The notes under the pieces are model-generated. The model saw nothing but the letters and a program-made list of their open reading frames with translations, was not told the origin of the DNA and searched no databases. A program made the position numbers and the translations under genes. Of a DNA stretch of 64,000 bases, positions 55,977-63,701 are shown piece by piece; position 1 is the stretch's first letter, and each line of letters starts with the position of its first letter. Origin of the DNA: Thioflexithrix psekupsensis (lineage in GTDB: Bacteria; Pseudomonadota; Gammaproteobacteria; Beggiatoales; Beggiatoaceae); NCBI RefSeq assembly GCF_002149925.1, contig NZ_MSLT01000019.1, forward strand, positions 28,595 to 92,594. Direction: 5' to 3'.

Positions 55977-57998
55977 ATGAATATCCTACGCCCACCATTT
56001 CCCAATGTCTCATTATGTTTATGTCTGTTTCTTTCTGTTCATACGGTTTTTGCCCGCGATTGTTCTCCCAATGAAGACATATCTGGTTTGATGGCTTTGA
56101 CAATAGAACAATTAATGCAGATAGAAATTGCCGCTGTCTCCAAAGTCAACGAAGATTTACATACTGCACCCGGCGTAGCAAGCGTCATCTCCAGAGAAGA
56201 AATGAATCGTTTTGGTGGTCATTCCTTATACGAAATTCTTGAAAGAGTCGCGGGAGTGTACATGGGGGGAAGCATTCTCTACCCGCGTAATAATGCAGTC
56301 ATACGTGGCGATCAAGTCAATGGCTTAGATAGACGTGTACTGGTATTGCTTAATGGTCGGCCATTTCGAGATGCACTTAATGGAGGCATTAATTACACTC
56401 TGTATAATGCTTTTCCCGTGGCTGCTATTGAACGCTTAGAAATCATTCGCGGGCCGGGGTCAGTTTTGTATGGTACGAATGCTTACAGCGGGGTCATTAA
56501 TATCATAACTCGCAACACGCTATCCAATGAATGTGCGGATCAAGAATTGGAAATAGGCGTGAGTGGAGGAAGTTTTGGCCATCATGCCGTTAATGGTCAT
56601 TTCACACGTCTGAATGAAGACTATTATTTAGCACTAGGTTTAGGCTACGTGGATGAAGACGGATGGGATTTTAATGCGATAGACTTACAAGGGCAAATGG
56701 ACAGCCGCAAAATGGGGAGACGTGATCTTGGTTTGAGTTTGAACGCGGGTTATTCTGATTTTGAGTTTAACCTCGCCTTGCTTAAATCTACCCAAAATTA
56801 CATTGGTACAAGTATGCTATGGACACCGCCTACAGAAACATCAGTTACCCGTTTACTGGGTGATTTAGGTTATCACTTAGATTTGTCGCCTGAGCGCAAA
56901 CTTAATTTCAATCTGACTTACAATCTGAATAACATGTTCTCTGAATCGCCCATTCCATCAAGTTTGTCATTAAGCAGCAAAACTCACTCTGTGCTATTGG
57001 AAGGTAATCAGCATTGGCAGACTGAAAAATTTACTTGGTTGCTGGGAGCTAGTTTAGAATACGCATGGAGTGGCAAGATACGTTCATGGACACAAGCCGG
57101 TGATGTACTTGGGCGACAGCCATCCTATCACGACACCATTGCCCTTTTTTATACCCAATTTGACTATACATTTGACCGAACTCGTTTGACTATCGGGGGA
57201 CAGATGGTCAAAAATCCTAAACAAAATTGGTATTTTGTACCGCGTTTAGGCTTGAGTCATGAAATTACGCCGAATTTTAGTGCTAAGTTATTGTACAGTG
57301 AGGCTTATCGTGCGGCCACACAGGTAGAAAGAAATGCCCAATTGCCCGCTTTACAAGGTACACCTGATTTAGCACCCGAAAAAGTTGGCACTTTCGATGC
57401 GCAGCTATTTTACCATCAAGATCAAGGGCAAATTAGTTTGACTTATTTTCGTAGTCAACAGGAAGATTTAATCACTCGCGGTTTATTGCCGGGAGAATCG
57501 CGGCGAAGACATTTTAACTTAGGCAGTTTAACGTTGCATGGTATTGAGCTAGAAGGCAAGTTTTCACCGGAAGAAAGATGGTTTATTACCAGTTCATTAA
57601 CTTATCAAACCAATAAAGATGGTCATGGAGTCAAGAATTATACATTAGCACCCAATTGGCTATTTAAGTACGGCGTTAGTTACGTGTTTCCTTCTAATTT
57701 AAGTCTGGGTTTATTTCATCAATACGTGAGCCAAATGCCAGGAATTGAGCAGCGCAATCCCAAAGCCATTCAATATAATCCAGAACCCAGTGCCTATCAT
57801 TTGCTTAGTCTTAATATTGATTTACCATTAGGTAAAAGATTTGGTTTATCTGACGATCAGGATTTTGTTCTGAATGCTTATATTTACAACTTGCTAGATG
57901 CAGAGATTTATACCCCAGAGATTAACAGAGAGGACATGTCATCTGTACCAGCTAAATCAGGCCGAGCGGCTTATGCGGGTTTTGGGATGCGGTTTTAA
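55977..57998 (+). CDS. TonB-dependent outer-membrane receptor
   Basis: A 673-residue receptor with a signal peptide (about 1-26), a plug domain (about 45-170: TAPGVASVISREEMNRFG, IIRGPGSVLYGTNAYSGVINIITR) and a beta-barrel ending in aromatic GFGMRF. Such receptors import siderophores, heme, vitamin B12 or other large substrates using ExbBD-TonB energy. The plug opening MALTIEQLMQIEIAAVSK is typical of a group often found in Thiotrichales and related bacteria; the substrate is unknown. Its last 60 nt are repeated twice downstream (58777 and 62923). A MITE is inserted immediately after the stop codon. Confidence 0.92.
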   Translation: MNILRPPFPNVSLCLCLFLSVHTVFARDCSPNEDISGLMALTIEQLMQIEIAAVSKVNEDLHTAPGVASVISREEMNRFGGHSLYEILERVAGVYMGGSILYPRNNAVIRGDQVNGLDRRVLVLLNGRPFRDALNGGINYTLYNAFPVAAIERLEIIRGPGSVLYGTNAYSGVINIITRNTLSNECADQELEIGVSGGSFGHHAVNGHFTRLNEDYYLALGLGYVDEDGWDFNAIDLQGQMDSRKMGRRDLGLSLNAGYSDFEFNLALLKSTQNYIGTSMLWTPPTETSVTRLLGDLGYHLDLSPERKLNFNLTYNLNNMFSESPIPSSLSLSSKTHSVLLEGNQHWQTEKFTWLLGASLEYAWSGKIRSWTQAGDVLGRQPSYHDTIALFYTQFDYTFDRTRLTIGGQMVKNPKQNWYFVPRLGLSHEITPNFSAKLLYSEAYRAATQVERNAQLPALQGTPDLAPEKVGTFDAQLFYHQDQGQISLTYFRSQQEDLITRGLLPGESRRRHFNLGSLTLHGIELEGKFSPEERWFITSSLTYQTNKDGHGVKNYTLAPNWLFKYGVSYVFPSNLSLGLFHQYVSQMPGIEQRNPKAIQYNPEPSAYHLLSLNIDLPLGKRFGLSDDQDFVLNAYIYNLLDAEIYTPEINREDMSSVPAKSGRAAYAGFGMRF

Positions 57999-58089
57999 TC
58001 TATACCAAAATTAAGCCATTAGATAAAACTTTTCTGTCTGAATCAGAATTGACAGAATTTTAGGATTTTCAGAATTAAAGAATAAAAAA
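57939..58089 (+). repeat. TonB-receptor tail repeat, copy 1 (in the gene)
   Basis: The last 60 nt of the receptor gene plus the first part of the adjacent MITE (151 bp in all) match 58777-58927 with two mismatches. The first 65 bp of the repeat also match 62923-62987. Confidence 0.95.
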
Positions 58090-58193
58090 CCAATTGAAAA
58101 CGAGCGACTTGCAAGTATCAATTTTGAAAATTTTTTAATTCTGTAAATTCTGATTCTGACAAAATAAGGATTCTACGAACCCTATCTTTTTGG
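58005..58193. mobile_element. IS630-related MITE, full copy (189 bp)
   Basis: Ends CCAAAA...TTTTTGG with TATA on both sides give short terminal inverted repeats and a TA target. Long internal inverted arms (TGTCTGAATCAGAATTGACAG and its near complement at 58137-58163) would fold it into a hairpin. No coding capacity. The ends resemble those of the IS630 elements here, so its transposase could act on it. Confidence 0.8.
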
Positions 58194-58220
58194 TATATTA
58201 TAGGATAGCTGATTTCCGTT

Positions 58221-58227
58221 GTTAGGC
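58221..58227 (+). other. Integron-type core motif GTTAGGC upstream of the BrnT gene
   Basis: GTTAGGC fits the GTTRRRY core found at integron cassette borders and lies 34 nt before the toxin start. The same GTTAGG(G)CAAAATTT context recurs at 62288 before another small gene. Only half a site is visible here, so the call is tentative. Confidence 0.3.
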
Positions 58228-58261
58228 AAAATTTACAATCTACTGCAAATGAAAAATACCA

Positions 58262-58531
58262 ATGGATTTTGAATGGGATAAGACCAAAGCGTCTACCAAT
58301 CAGAGAAAACACGGTATTTCCTTTGAAGAAGCCAGCGAAGTATTTAATGATGACTTTTCGTCTTGCGTCCCTGACCCTGATGGTGACTACGGAGAAGAGA
58401 GATATTTGATTTTCGGTCTTTCATCAAAAGGCACGCCGCTTGTGGTTTCTTTTACAGAAAGAGGCGATGCCATTCGCATTATTTCGGCAAGGCATATGAC
58501 CAAACAGGAGCGTGAAGCCTATGAACAATGA
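58262..58531 (+). CDS. brnT: BrnT-family toxin
   Basis: An 89-residue protein with the BrnT fold signatures: FEWDKTKASTNQRKHGISFEEA at the N-terminus, DYGEERYLIFGLS in the middle, and VVSFTERGDAIRIISARHMT with the conserved Arg-x-x-SAR motif. BrnT is a ribonuclease toxin of the RelE superfamily that halts translation under stress. The stop overlaps the start of the following antitoxin gene. The pair sits between two copies of the TonB tail repeat. Confidence 0.92.
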   Translation: MDFEWDKTKASTNQRKHGISFEEASEVFNDDFSSCVPDPDGDYGEERYLIFGLSSKGTPLVVSFTERGDAIRIISARHMTKQEREAYEQ

Positions 58532-58727
58532 AGAGGATACATTACGGCCTGAATATTCAGCAGACCTTATCAAGTCTGGGGTACGAGGAAAATATGTCAA
58601 ACGCTATCGGGAAGAAACAAATATTGTTGTTATTTCTCCGGAATTGCACAAGCTTTTTCCTGATTCAGAGGCTGTTAATAAAGCATTACGTCAATATGCA
58701 AGAGAACACGGTATGGCATTAGCGTAA
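58521..58727 (+). CDS. Putative antitoxin paired with BrnT
   Basis: A 68-residue protein from ATG 58521, which overlaps the toxin stop by 11 nt; a GTG 9 nt upstream is also possible. It has a short acidic N-terminus, GVRGKYVKRYREETNIVVISPEL and FPDSEAVNKALRQYARE, a strand-helix-helix pattern like a ribbon-helix-helix antitoxin. It is not a textbook BrnA, but similar proteins stand after BrnT in other genomes. Repression of its own operon would be expected. It is followed by a terminator. Confidence 0.75.
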   Translation: MNNEEDTLRPEYSADLIKSGVRGKYVKRYREETNIVVISPELHKLFPDSEAVNKALRQYAREHGMALA

Positions 58728-58734
58728 CGGTTCG

Positions 58735-58841
58735 CTCAAAGCCCGACCACCCAGTCGGGCTTTTTCAGTTTGATTTTCATCTGTACCAGCCAAATCAGGC
58801 CGAGCGGCCTATGCGGGTTTTGGGATGCGGTTTTAATCTAT
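58735..58841 (+). repeat. 107-bp repeat, copy 1 (terminator plus receptor tail)
   Basis: Matches 62881-62987 with one mismatch. It comprises a terminator and spacer (42 nt) and then 65 nt of TonB-receptor tail. It follows two unrelated genes at the two sites. Confidence 0.95.
58738..58765 (+). terminator. Terminator after the BrnT-antitoxin pair
   Basis: AAAGCCCGAC pairs with GTCGGGCTTT around a CACCCA loop and ends in TTTTT, 11 nt after the antitoxin stop. Confidence 0.85.
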
Positions 58842-58927
58842 ACCAAAATTAAGCCATTAGATAAAACTTTTCTGTCTGAATCAGAATTGACAGAATTTTA
58901 GGATTTTCAGAATTAAAGAATAAAAAA
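58777..58927 (+). repeat. TonB-receptor tail repeat, copy 2
   Basis: Second copy of the receptor tail with the attached left part of the MITE. The palindrome AGGCCG-AG-CGGCCT is perfect here and in copy 3, while copy 1 inside the gene has one changed base. The MITE part (from 58843) stops at 58927 and a 19-nt stretch leads into IS630 copy B. Confidence 0.95.
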
Positions 58928-59071
58928 TTTACCGAAAAAAACAATACAAAAATTATGTGAGATATAAAAACAAATTAAGTTTTAATATCTAGCTAGATAT
59001 TAGGTATAAGATACTGTTTAATTTTATTAAACTTAAACACTTTACCTGACAAAAAGGTCTCAAACATACTA

Positions 59072-59910
59072 GGCAGTGTCGTCACGAGGGGATAAAAGGT
59101 ATAATTTGAGTAAATGAGCTAACAGAGAGGAACATAGAAATGGAAAGCTATCAGAGACATGACATGACAGACAGAATGTGGGAGATATTGGAGCCACTCT
59201 TACCTGGCAAAGCAGGAGGTCACGGTGGAGTAGCGAAAGATAATCGTGGATTTATCAATGGAGTATTTTGGATAATGCGAACGGGTGCGCCGTGGAGAGA
59301 CTTACCATCGTGTTATGGGGGTTGGAAAAATACCCATCGTCGTTTTTGTCGTTGGCGAGACAAAGGGATTTGGGAGGAGTTGCAGCTCAAGGTGCAAGAT
59401 GATCCAGACGTTGAGTGGCTGATGATAGATTCGAGCCACATCAAAGTACATCCTCACGCGGCAGGGGCAAAGGGCGGGAATCAAGACATGAGTCGCACAA
59501 AAGGGGGATCAATACAAAGGTACACCTCGTTGTAGACGCACATGGGATGCCACTTAAAGTCATCATTACTAAGGGAACGACAGGAGATTGTACTCAGGCA
59601 GAGGCTTTATTAGAGGATTTAGAGGGTGATGCGTTACTGGCTGACCGTGCTTATGATACCAATAAAATCATAGAATTAGCTGCTTCTAAAGCAATGGAAG
59701 TGGTTATTCCTCCCAAGAAAAATCGTAAAGAGCCGCGTCCGTTTGACAAAGAACTTTACCAATTGCGTCATCTGGTTGAGAACGCATTTCTTCACCTTAA
59801 ACAATGGCGGGGTATCGCCACTCGGTATGCCAAAAATACCGCCTCCTTTCTCGCCGCTGTACAAATTCGATGCCTCTTTCTTTGGTTACAAATCTTGTGA
59901 CGACACTGTC
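59072..59910 (+). mobile_element. IS5-family (IS427-like) insertion sequence nested in IS630 copy B
   Basis: The 839-bp element has 14-bp terminal inverted repeats, GGCAGTGTCGTCAC and GACAGTGTCGTCAC, with one mismatch. The target was CTAG in the IS630 transposase gene and TA is duplicated at both ends, as in the IS427 subgroup. Two overlapping reading frames encode its transposase. Confidence 0.92.
59140..59900 (+). CDS. IS5-family transposase in two overlapping frames
   Basis: Frame one (59140-59535) encodes the N-terminal part with RRFCRWRDKGIWEEL and the first catalytic Asp in LMIDSSHIKVH. Frame two (ending 59900) encodes the rest with Asp in LLADRAYDTN and Glu in HLVENAFLHLKQWRGIATRY. 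A -1 shift at the A4G5 run (59499-59507) would fuse them, a known strategy in the IS427 group. The first frame alone would end at 59535 after a short out-of-frame tail. The element otherwise looks intact. Confidence 0.85.
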
Positions 59911-59912
59911 TA

Positions 59913-60865
59913 GTGACTTCTTTAAAGCTTGATAGACGATGAAAATTCTTTCTGACCCAATTCTTACCTTGAAGCCAAATATCCTCGACTGGATTTTGCT
60001 CTGGGGCATTGGGCGCAAATCTTAATAAACGAACTTTCCATTCTGATTCTGGAAGTCCCCCATTTAATTTCTCTAAATAAGTTCTTAAACCTTCAGAACG
60101 ATGATAACTTGCACCATCCCAAATAATCACATGACGGGCTTCTTTATATCTGTAAATGAGCCAGTTAATAAAGTCTATCGTATATTTTGTATCAGCTTTC
60201 TTTGCCCTATCTAAAATAAATTCTCCCGTATAAATATTCACCGCTCCATACCACGTTTGAGAAGTGCGATAATTACTCATCTTTATTGACGTTCTTTCTC
60301 CTTTTTTCGACCAAACATAACCACAAATATCTCCCCACAACTGATGGCTTTCGTCTTGCATCCAGTACATTACCTCTCCACTTTCTATCTGTTCACGCTC
60401 CTTATCTATTAAATCCTTAATCTCTTTTTTTTTAGCTTCTACTTTTACCTCATCTTTTGCCGAATTCTCTTTGTGTGTCTTCTTATAACTTAAATTCGCT
60501 TCTTCTAATAATTTAGTATAAGAAGTATTTGAAGAATAGAAAACATCATACTCCTCTTTTAAGTATCTCTTTAGTTCCTCTATTGTTATTGTCTTCTTTT
60601 CTTGTATCCAATTAATCACATTTTCTCGTTCACGCGGCTTTAAATACCCTGGTGAGCCTTTATACGCTAACTTTAATCCTTCCACCCCTGACGCTAAATA
60701 AATGGCTTTCCATTTATCCACAAATTGCACACTGACACAACACGCTAAAGCCGCTTCCGCACGCACAAAACCAAGCAAAGACATTCTTACTGCCATCGCT
60801 CGCTTCACTTCTCTCGCCTCACCTGTTGACATTAACTCTTCTAAATCTTCATATCTTTTGTTCAT
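59913..60865 (-). pseudogene. IS630-family transposase, copy B, interrupted
   Basis: Same N-terminus and catalytic motifs as copy A, but the frame breaks after SSFKEV where the IS5-type element is inserted. The remaining C-terminal codons lie on the other side of the insertion (58989-59071). The annotated frame continues into meaningless sequence of the inserted element. Confidence 0.92.
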
Positions 60866-60920
60866 TATTCTCTCCTATTTGAAAAGTATTATTATACGAC
60901 TCTGAAAAAATTGGTATATT

Positions 60921-61013
60921 CCTCCTAGTTATTTTGAAGGATGGACAGAAATCACCACTAATCATGCTGAGCAACTGCGAGTTATGGTTCGAGAATATTT
61001 GAGGGATTTATAA
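60921..61013 (+). pseudogene. C-terminal remnant of a gene cut by IS630 copy B
   Basis: Thirty codons read PPSYFEGWTEITTNHAEQL and end REYLRDL-stop, with normal codon use and no start. The frame abuts the IS630 border and stops 1 nt before the cytosine methyltransferase ATG. It was probably the 3' end of the gene preceding the methyltransferase in the same operon. I cannot identify the family. Confidence 0.5.
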
Positions 61014-61014
61014 A

Positions 61015-62226
61015 ATGCCAATAACACAATATCAAAACAATACATCCATTTATAAAAAGGGTGATCAAAAAGTGTATGATATTACTGATGAAAAAAGAGC
61101 ATGGTATAGGAAAATATCTCATGAATCACGCCTATCTAAACTTTCTGCCGAAGAAGGACTTATTGATAGTATACATGAAATAAATAAACCACGATTTGAC
61201 CCTGATTTATTAATGCCTCAATTAGAATCCAATGGTTTAACGGCAATCAGTCTGTTTAGTGGTGGCGGTGGTTTAGATTTAGGCTTTCTTAGAGCAGGCT
61301 ACCAACACATAGCCTCTTATGAACTTATACTGATATGTAAAGATACATTAACTACCAATCTTGAATCTACAAATATATATTGTGGCCCAGACGAAGGTGA
61401 TGTGAGAAAAGTGAATTGGAATATTTACAAAGACAAAGTAGATATTGTTCATGGTGGGCCACCGTGCCAACCGTTTTCAGTAGCAGGATCACGAAAAGGT
61501 GCAGATGATGAAAGAAACATGTGGGGAGAGTTCAGTAGAGCGGTTAATGCGATGAAACCTCGCGTTTTCATAGCAGAAAATGTACTGGGAATACTTAATC
61601 CAAAGTTTAATGACTTTGTAAAAAAGTATATATTGAACGAGTTGACAGATTATTCAATAACTACATTTAAGATGCACACCGCTGATTATGGGGTTCCACA
61701 GATTAGAGAAAGAGTTTTCTTTGTTGGCTTTAGAAATAAACCACGATTGAATAAATTTACCCCTCCCTCCCCCACGCATACTTGGGATCATTTAGGAAAA
61801 AATGATTCTTACCCTAATTGTTTGTTATTTGATACGGGACTTGAAAAAACAAAAGGGGTTAGGGATTGTCTGGGGCTACACAGCATCGGGTTTGATAATT
61901 TAGCCCCGACTATCAGAAGTGCCTTCACAGGAAAAAGAAATACAACATCTATTTTAAATAGCACAGCGGGTCAAAAATCTTGGGGAGATATGCAAATATG
62001 GCCTAATGGAATTCAGTCGAGTAGAGAAAAGGCATCAGCCTTTCCCGCTAAAAATAAGCACTTTAGACTGTCAGTTCAAGATGTCGGGTTAATTCAAGGA
62101 TTTCCAGAGTCATGGAAATTTGCAGGGGCGGTGTATCAAGTTCTTGGTCAAATTGGCAACTCAGTTTCCCCTCCTGTTGCCTATCATGTTGCAGTAAGCG
62201 TGGCAAATGCGTTGAAAAACACATAA
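61015..62226 (+). CDS. DNA (cytosine-5) methyltransferase
   Basis: A 403-residue C5 methyltransferase with an N-terminal extension of about 75 residues and conserved motifs in order: I (SLFSGGGGLDLGF), IV with catalytic Cys (GGPPCQPFSVAGS), VI (IAENVLGI), VIII (QIRERVFFVGFR), IX (VQDVGLIQGFPESW) and X (QIGNSVSPPVAYHVA). The variable region between VIII and IX sets the target, which cannot be read from sequence. No restriction endonuclease gene remains nearby; the fragment just upstream may be what is left of a partner. Ribosome site GAGGGA lies about 9 nt upstream. An attC-like structure overlaps its stop. Confidence 0.93.
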   Translation: MPITQYQNNTSIYKKGDQKVYDITDEKRAWYRKISHESRLSKLSAEEGLIDSIHEINKPRFDPDLLMPQLESNGLTAISLFSGGGGLDLGFLRAGYQHIASYELILICKDTLTTNLESTNIYCGPDEGDVRKVNWNIYKDKVDIVHGGPPCQPFSVAGSRKGADDERNMWGEFSRAVNAMKPRVFIAENVLGILNPKFNDFVKKYILNELTDYSITTFKMHTADYGVPQIRERVFFVGFRNKPRLNKFTPPSPTHTWDHLGKNDSYPNCLLFDTGLEKTKGVRDCLGLHSIGFDNLAPTIRSAFTGKRNTTSILNSTAGQKSWGDMQIWPNGIQSSREKASAFPAKNKHFRLSVQDVGLIQGFPESWKFAGAVYQVLGQIGNSVSPPVAYHVAVSVANALKNT

Positions 62227-62295
62227 CAAGGCACTGCACCAGACCGCAATTCCGCTGCGCTCCACTGTCGCTGGTGAGAGCTTGGTCGTTAGGGC
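62222..62295 (+). other. attC-like recombination site
   Basis: A 74-bp imperfect palindrome begins with TAAC at the methyltransferase stop and ends in GTTAGGGC. Inner arms CACCAG and CTGGTG pair, and the apical part carries CCGCTGCGCTCCACTG, a pattern common in integron attC sites. The next small gene starts 34 nt later. The core deviates from GTTRRRY at one base and no integrase is in the window, so this is a candidate only. Confidence 0.45.
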
Positions 62296-62328
62296 AAAAT
62301 TTCGTTAAATACCAAATAAAAATTACTC

Positions 62329-62577
62329 ATGTCTAAGGACGAAAACCAAAGTAGAATTCAGCCTCTTACCGGAGGAGGAAATAGATCACTGACAATGACA
62401 TTTACTCCAGATGAAGTCGCTGTAATTGATGAGATGGTTACAATTTTCGGTGACTCCAGGGAAGATGTTGTTATAAAAGCAGTTAGCCTACTTTATACAG
62501 TTTATAAAGAAGACGAGAATGCAAAAAATGTTTTTCTTCAAGTTGGAACAAAAAGAGTTGTTATACCATTAAAATAA
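62329..62577 (+). CDS. Small hypothetical protein, possibly ribbon-helix-helix-like
   Basis: An 82-residue soluble protein that I do not recognise. The segment SLTMTFTPDEVAVIDEMVTIFG followed by SREDVVIKAVSLLYTVY has the strand-helix-helix layout of a ribbon-helix-helix DNA-binding or related fold. Short cassette-like spacing (34 nt) from the attC-like site and the downstream membrane protein gene suggest it belongs to a mobile module. No clear ribosome site. Confidence 0.55.
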   Translation: MSKDENQSRIQPLTGGGNRSLTMTFTPDEVAVIDEMVTIFGDSREDVVIKAVSLLYTVYKEDENAKNVFLQVGTKRVVIPLK

Positions 62578-62600
62578 GAACTAAACTTTTAGTATTGCAT

Positions 62601-62873
62601 ATGCCTAGAAAATCACAAGTAGGATTATTAACCGTCATTAGGGATGAGTCTAATGTTAGAGGGTTAATTGCTTTAATTTTTATGCTCATGTTTTCAGTTT
62701 TTGTGTTTGGCTCCGTAGTTCTAGCAACCATTAGTTTGTTTATGACATTAGAAGGAAAAGCTGCTGAAGCAAAAGAGTTAATTCTAACAATTTCAGGGGT
62801 ATTTTCTGGACCACTAGGCTTAATTTTAGGGTATTATTTTCGTTCCGAAATTGAAAAGAAACACTCGCCCTAA
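62601..62873 (+). CDS. Small two-helix membrane protein of unknown function
   Basis: A 90-residue protein with two predicted membrane helices (about 21-48 and 62-82), a basic N-terminus (MPRKSQVGLL) and a charged C-tail (RSEIEKKHSP). ATG 62601 is preferred over an upstream TTG. It lies 23 nt after the previous small gene, so the two may be co-expressed. A small membrane protein beside a DNA-binding-like protein is sometimes seen in defence or toxin modules, but nothing proves that here. Confidence 0.55.
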   Translation: MPRKSQVGLLTVIRDESNVRGLIALIFMLMFSVFVFGSVVLATISLFMTLEGKAAEAKELILTISGVFSGPLGLILGYYFRSEIEKKHSP

Positions 62874-62880
62874 CTTATCA

Positions 62881-62987
62881 CTCAAAGCCCGACCACCCAG
62901 TCGGGCTTTTTCAGTTTGATTTTCATCCGTACCAGCCAAATCAGGCCGAGCGGCCTATGCGGGTTTTGGGATGCGGTTTTAATCTAT
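62881..62987 (+). repeat. 107-bp repeat, copy 2, including TonB-receptor tail copy 3
   Basis: Matches 58735-58841 with one mismatch. The part from 62923 to 62987 is the third copy of the TonB-receptor 3' end. It continues into TTACTTAC with no MITE, so it shows the unoccupied TA target of the MITE that sits after copies 1 and 2. Confidence 0.95.
62884..62911 (+). terminator. Terminator after the small membrane protein gene
   Basis: Same AAAGCCCGAC/GTCGGGCTTT stem and T-run as at 58738, 10 nt after the stop of the two-helix protein. Confidence 0.85.
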
Positions 62988-63095
62988 TACTTACTTTTTT
63001 TCTCTTCTTGTTGGGTTGTTTCCCAAGCACTCATTGCTTAGAATGCCTACTTAGAATAAACGGCGGTTATTTTCCACAGCAGAGAGGAATAAAAA

Positions 63096-63701
63096 ATGCT
63101 TGAACCCAATTTAACCCATATCGCTGGGGCAAAGTGGTTAGGTGGCGCGTTAATGCCTGCGTCGTTGGTGGTGATTGGTGGTGTATTGGTGTGGCAATTG
63201 TGGCAATCGAAAAAAGCCATTCGCCAATTGGCACAGCAAGAACAATACCAAAATTAAGTCATTCATAAAATTTTTCTGTCAGAATCAGAATTTACAGAAT
63301 TTTAGGATTTTCAGAATTAAAGAATAAAAAATCTGTTTAAAATAAATGACTTGCAAGAATAAATTTTGAAAATTATTTAATTCTGTAAATTCTGATTCTG
63401 ACAAAATAAAGGTTTTATAAATCACATCATCTTGCTAAAGAAGAAAACACCGCCTCACCACCCAACAACACGCTCTTGCACAACAAGTTGAAGCATTAAA
63501 AGAACAAGTGCAAACGTTATTAACGCCTCCTGCGGTGACGGTTGTGAGCGTCCCCCAGCCACAACCCCCCACTCAGAGCCTTCTGTCCATTTCTCATCCG
63601 ACACAAAAACTACAACCAGTCCTTCTAAATTGGCGATGTTGAAACGTTTAGTGGAAGACAATCTTAATTTGAGAAACATTTTAATTAACAGGATAAAATG
63701 A
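63096..63701 (+). pseudogene. Membrane-anchored coiled-coil protein gene broken by a MITE and a frameshift
   Basis: ATG 63096 has AGAGAGG upstream. The first 50 codons encode a short N-tail, one membrane helix (about 19-35) and the start of a coiled coil (WQSKKAIRQLAQQEQ). The frame then enters a MITE, which supplies the stop (63255-63257). After the MITE, coiled-coil coding resumes (QQHALAQQVEALKEQVQTLL) and, in another frame, runs on as SKLAMLKRLVEDNLNLR to a TGA at 63699. The pieces read as one former gene of about 140 residues. Family not recognised. It directly precedes the MamK-like remnant, with which it may once have formed an operon. Confidence 0.7.
63246..63437. mobile_element. IS630-related MITE inserted in the coiled-coil gene
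   Basis: About 192 bp, clearly related to the copy at 58005. It contains perfect 25-bp inverted arms at 63277-63301 and 63379-63403 and a TACCAAAATT left end; the right end (CATCTTGCTAAAG) has decayed. It interrupts the coding sequence of the surrounding gene. Confidence 0.85.

Larger units (their letters stand above)
58947..60914 (-). mobile_element. IS630-family insertion sequence, copy B, split by an IS5-type element
   Basis: Near-identical to copy A in reverse orientation. Removing the nested element and its 2-bp duplication leaves exactly 1127 bp. TA flanks are present on both sides. The inserted element disrupts the transposase gene, so this copy is inactive. Confidence 0.92.

Noticed and set aside
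63455..63679. Minus-strand 74-codon frame at the right end
   Set aside because: It is antisense to the recoverable coiled-coil coding of the broken plus-strand gene and has no recognisable features.
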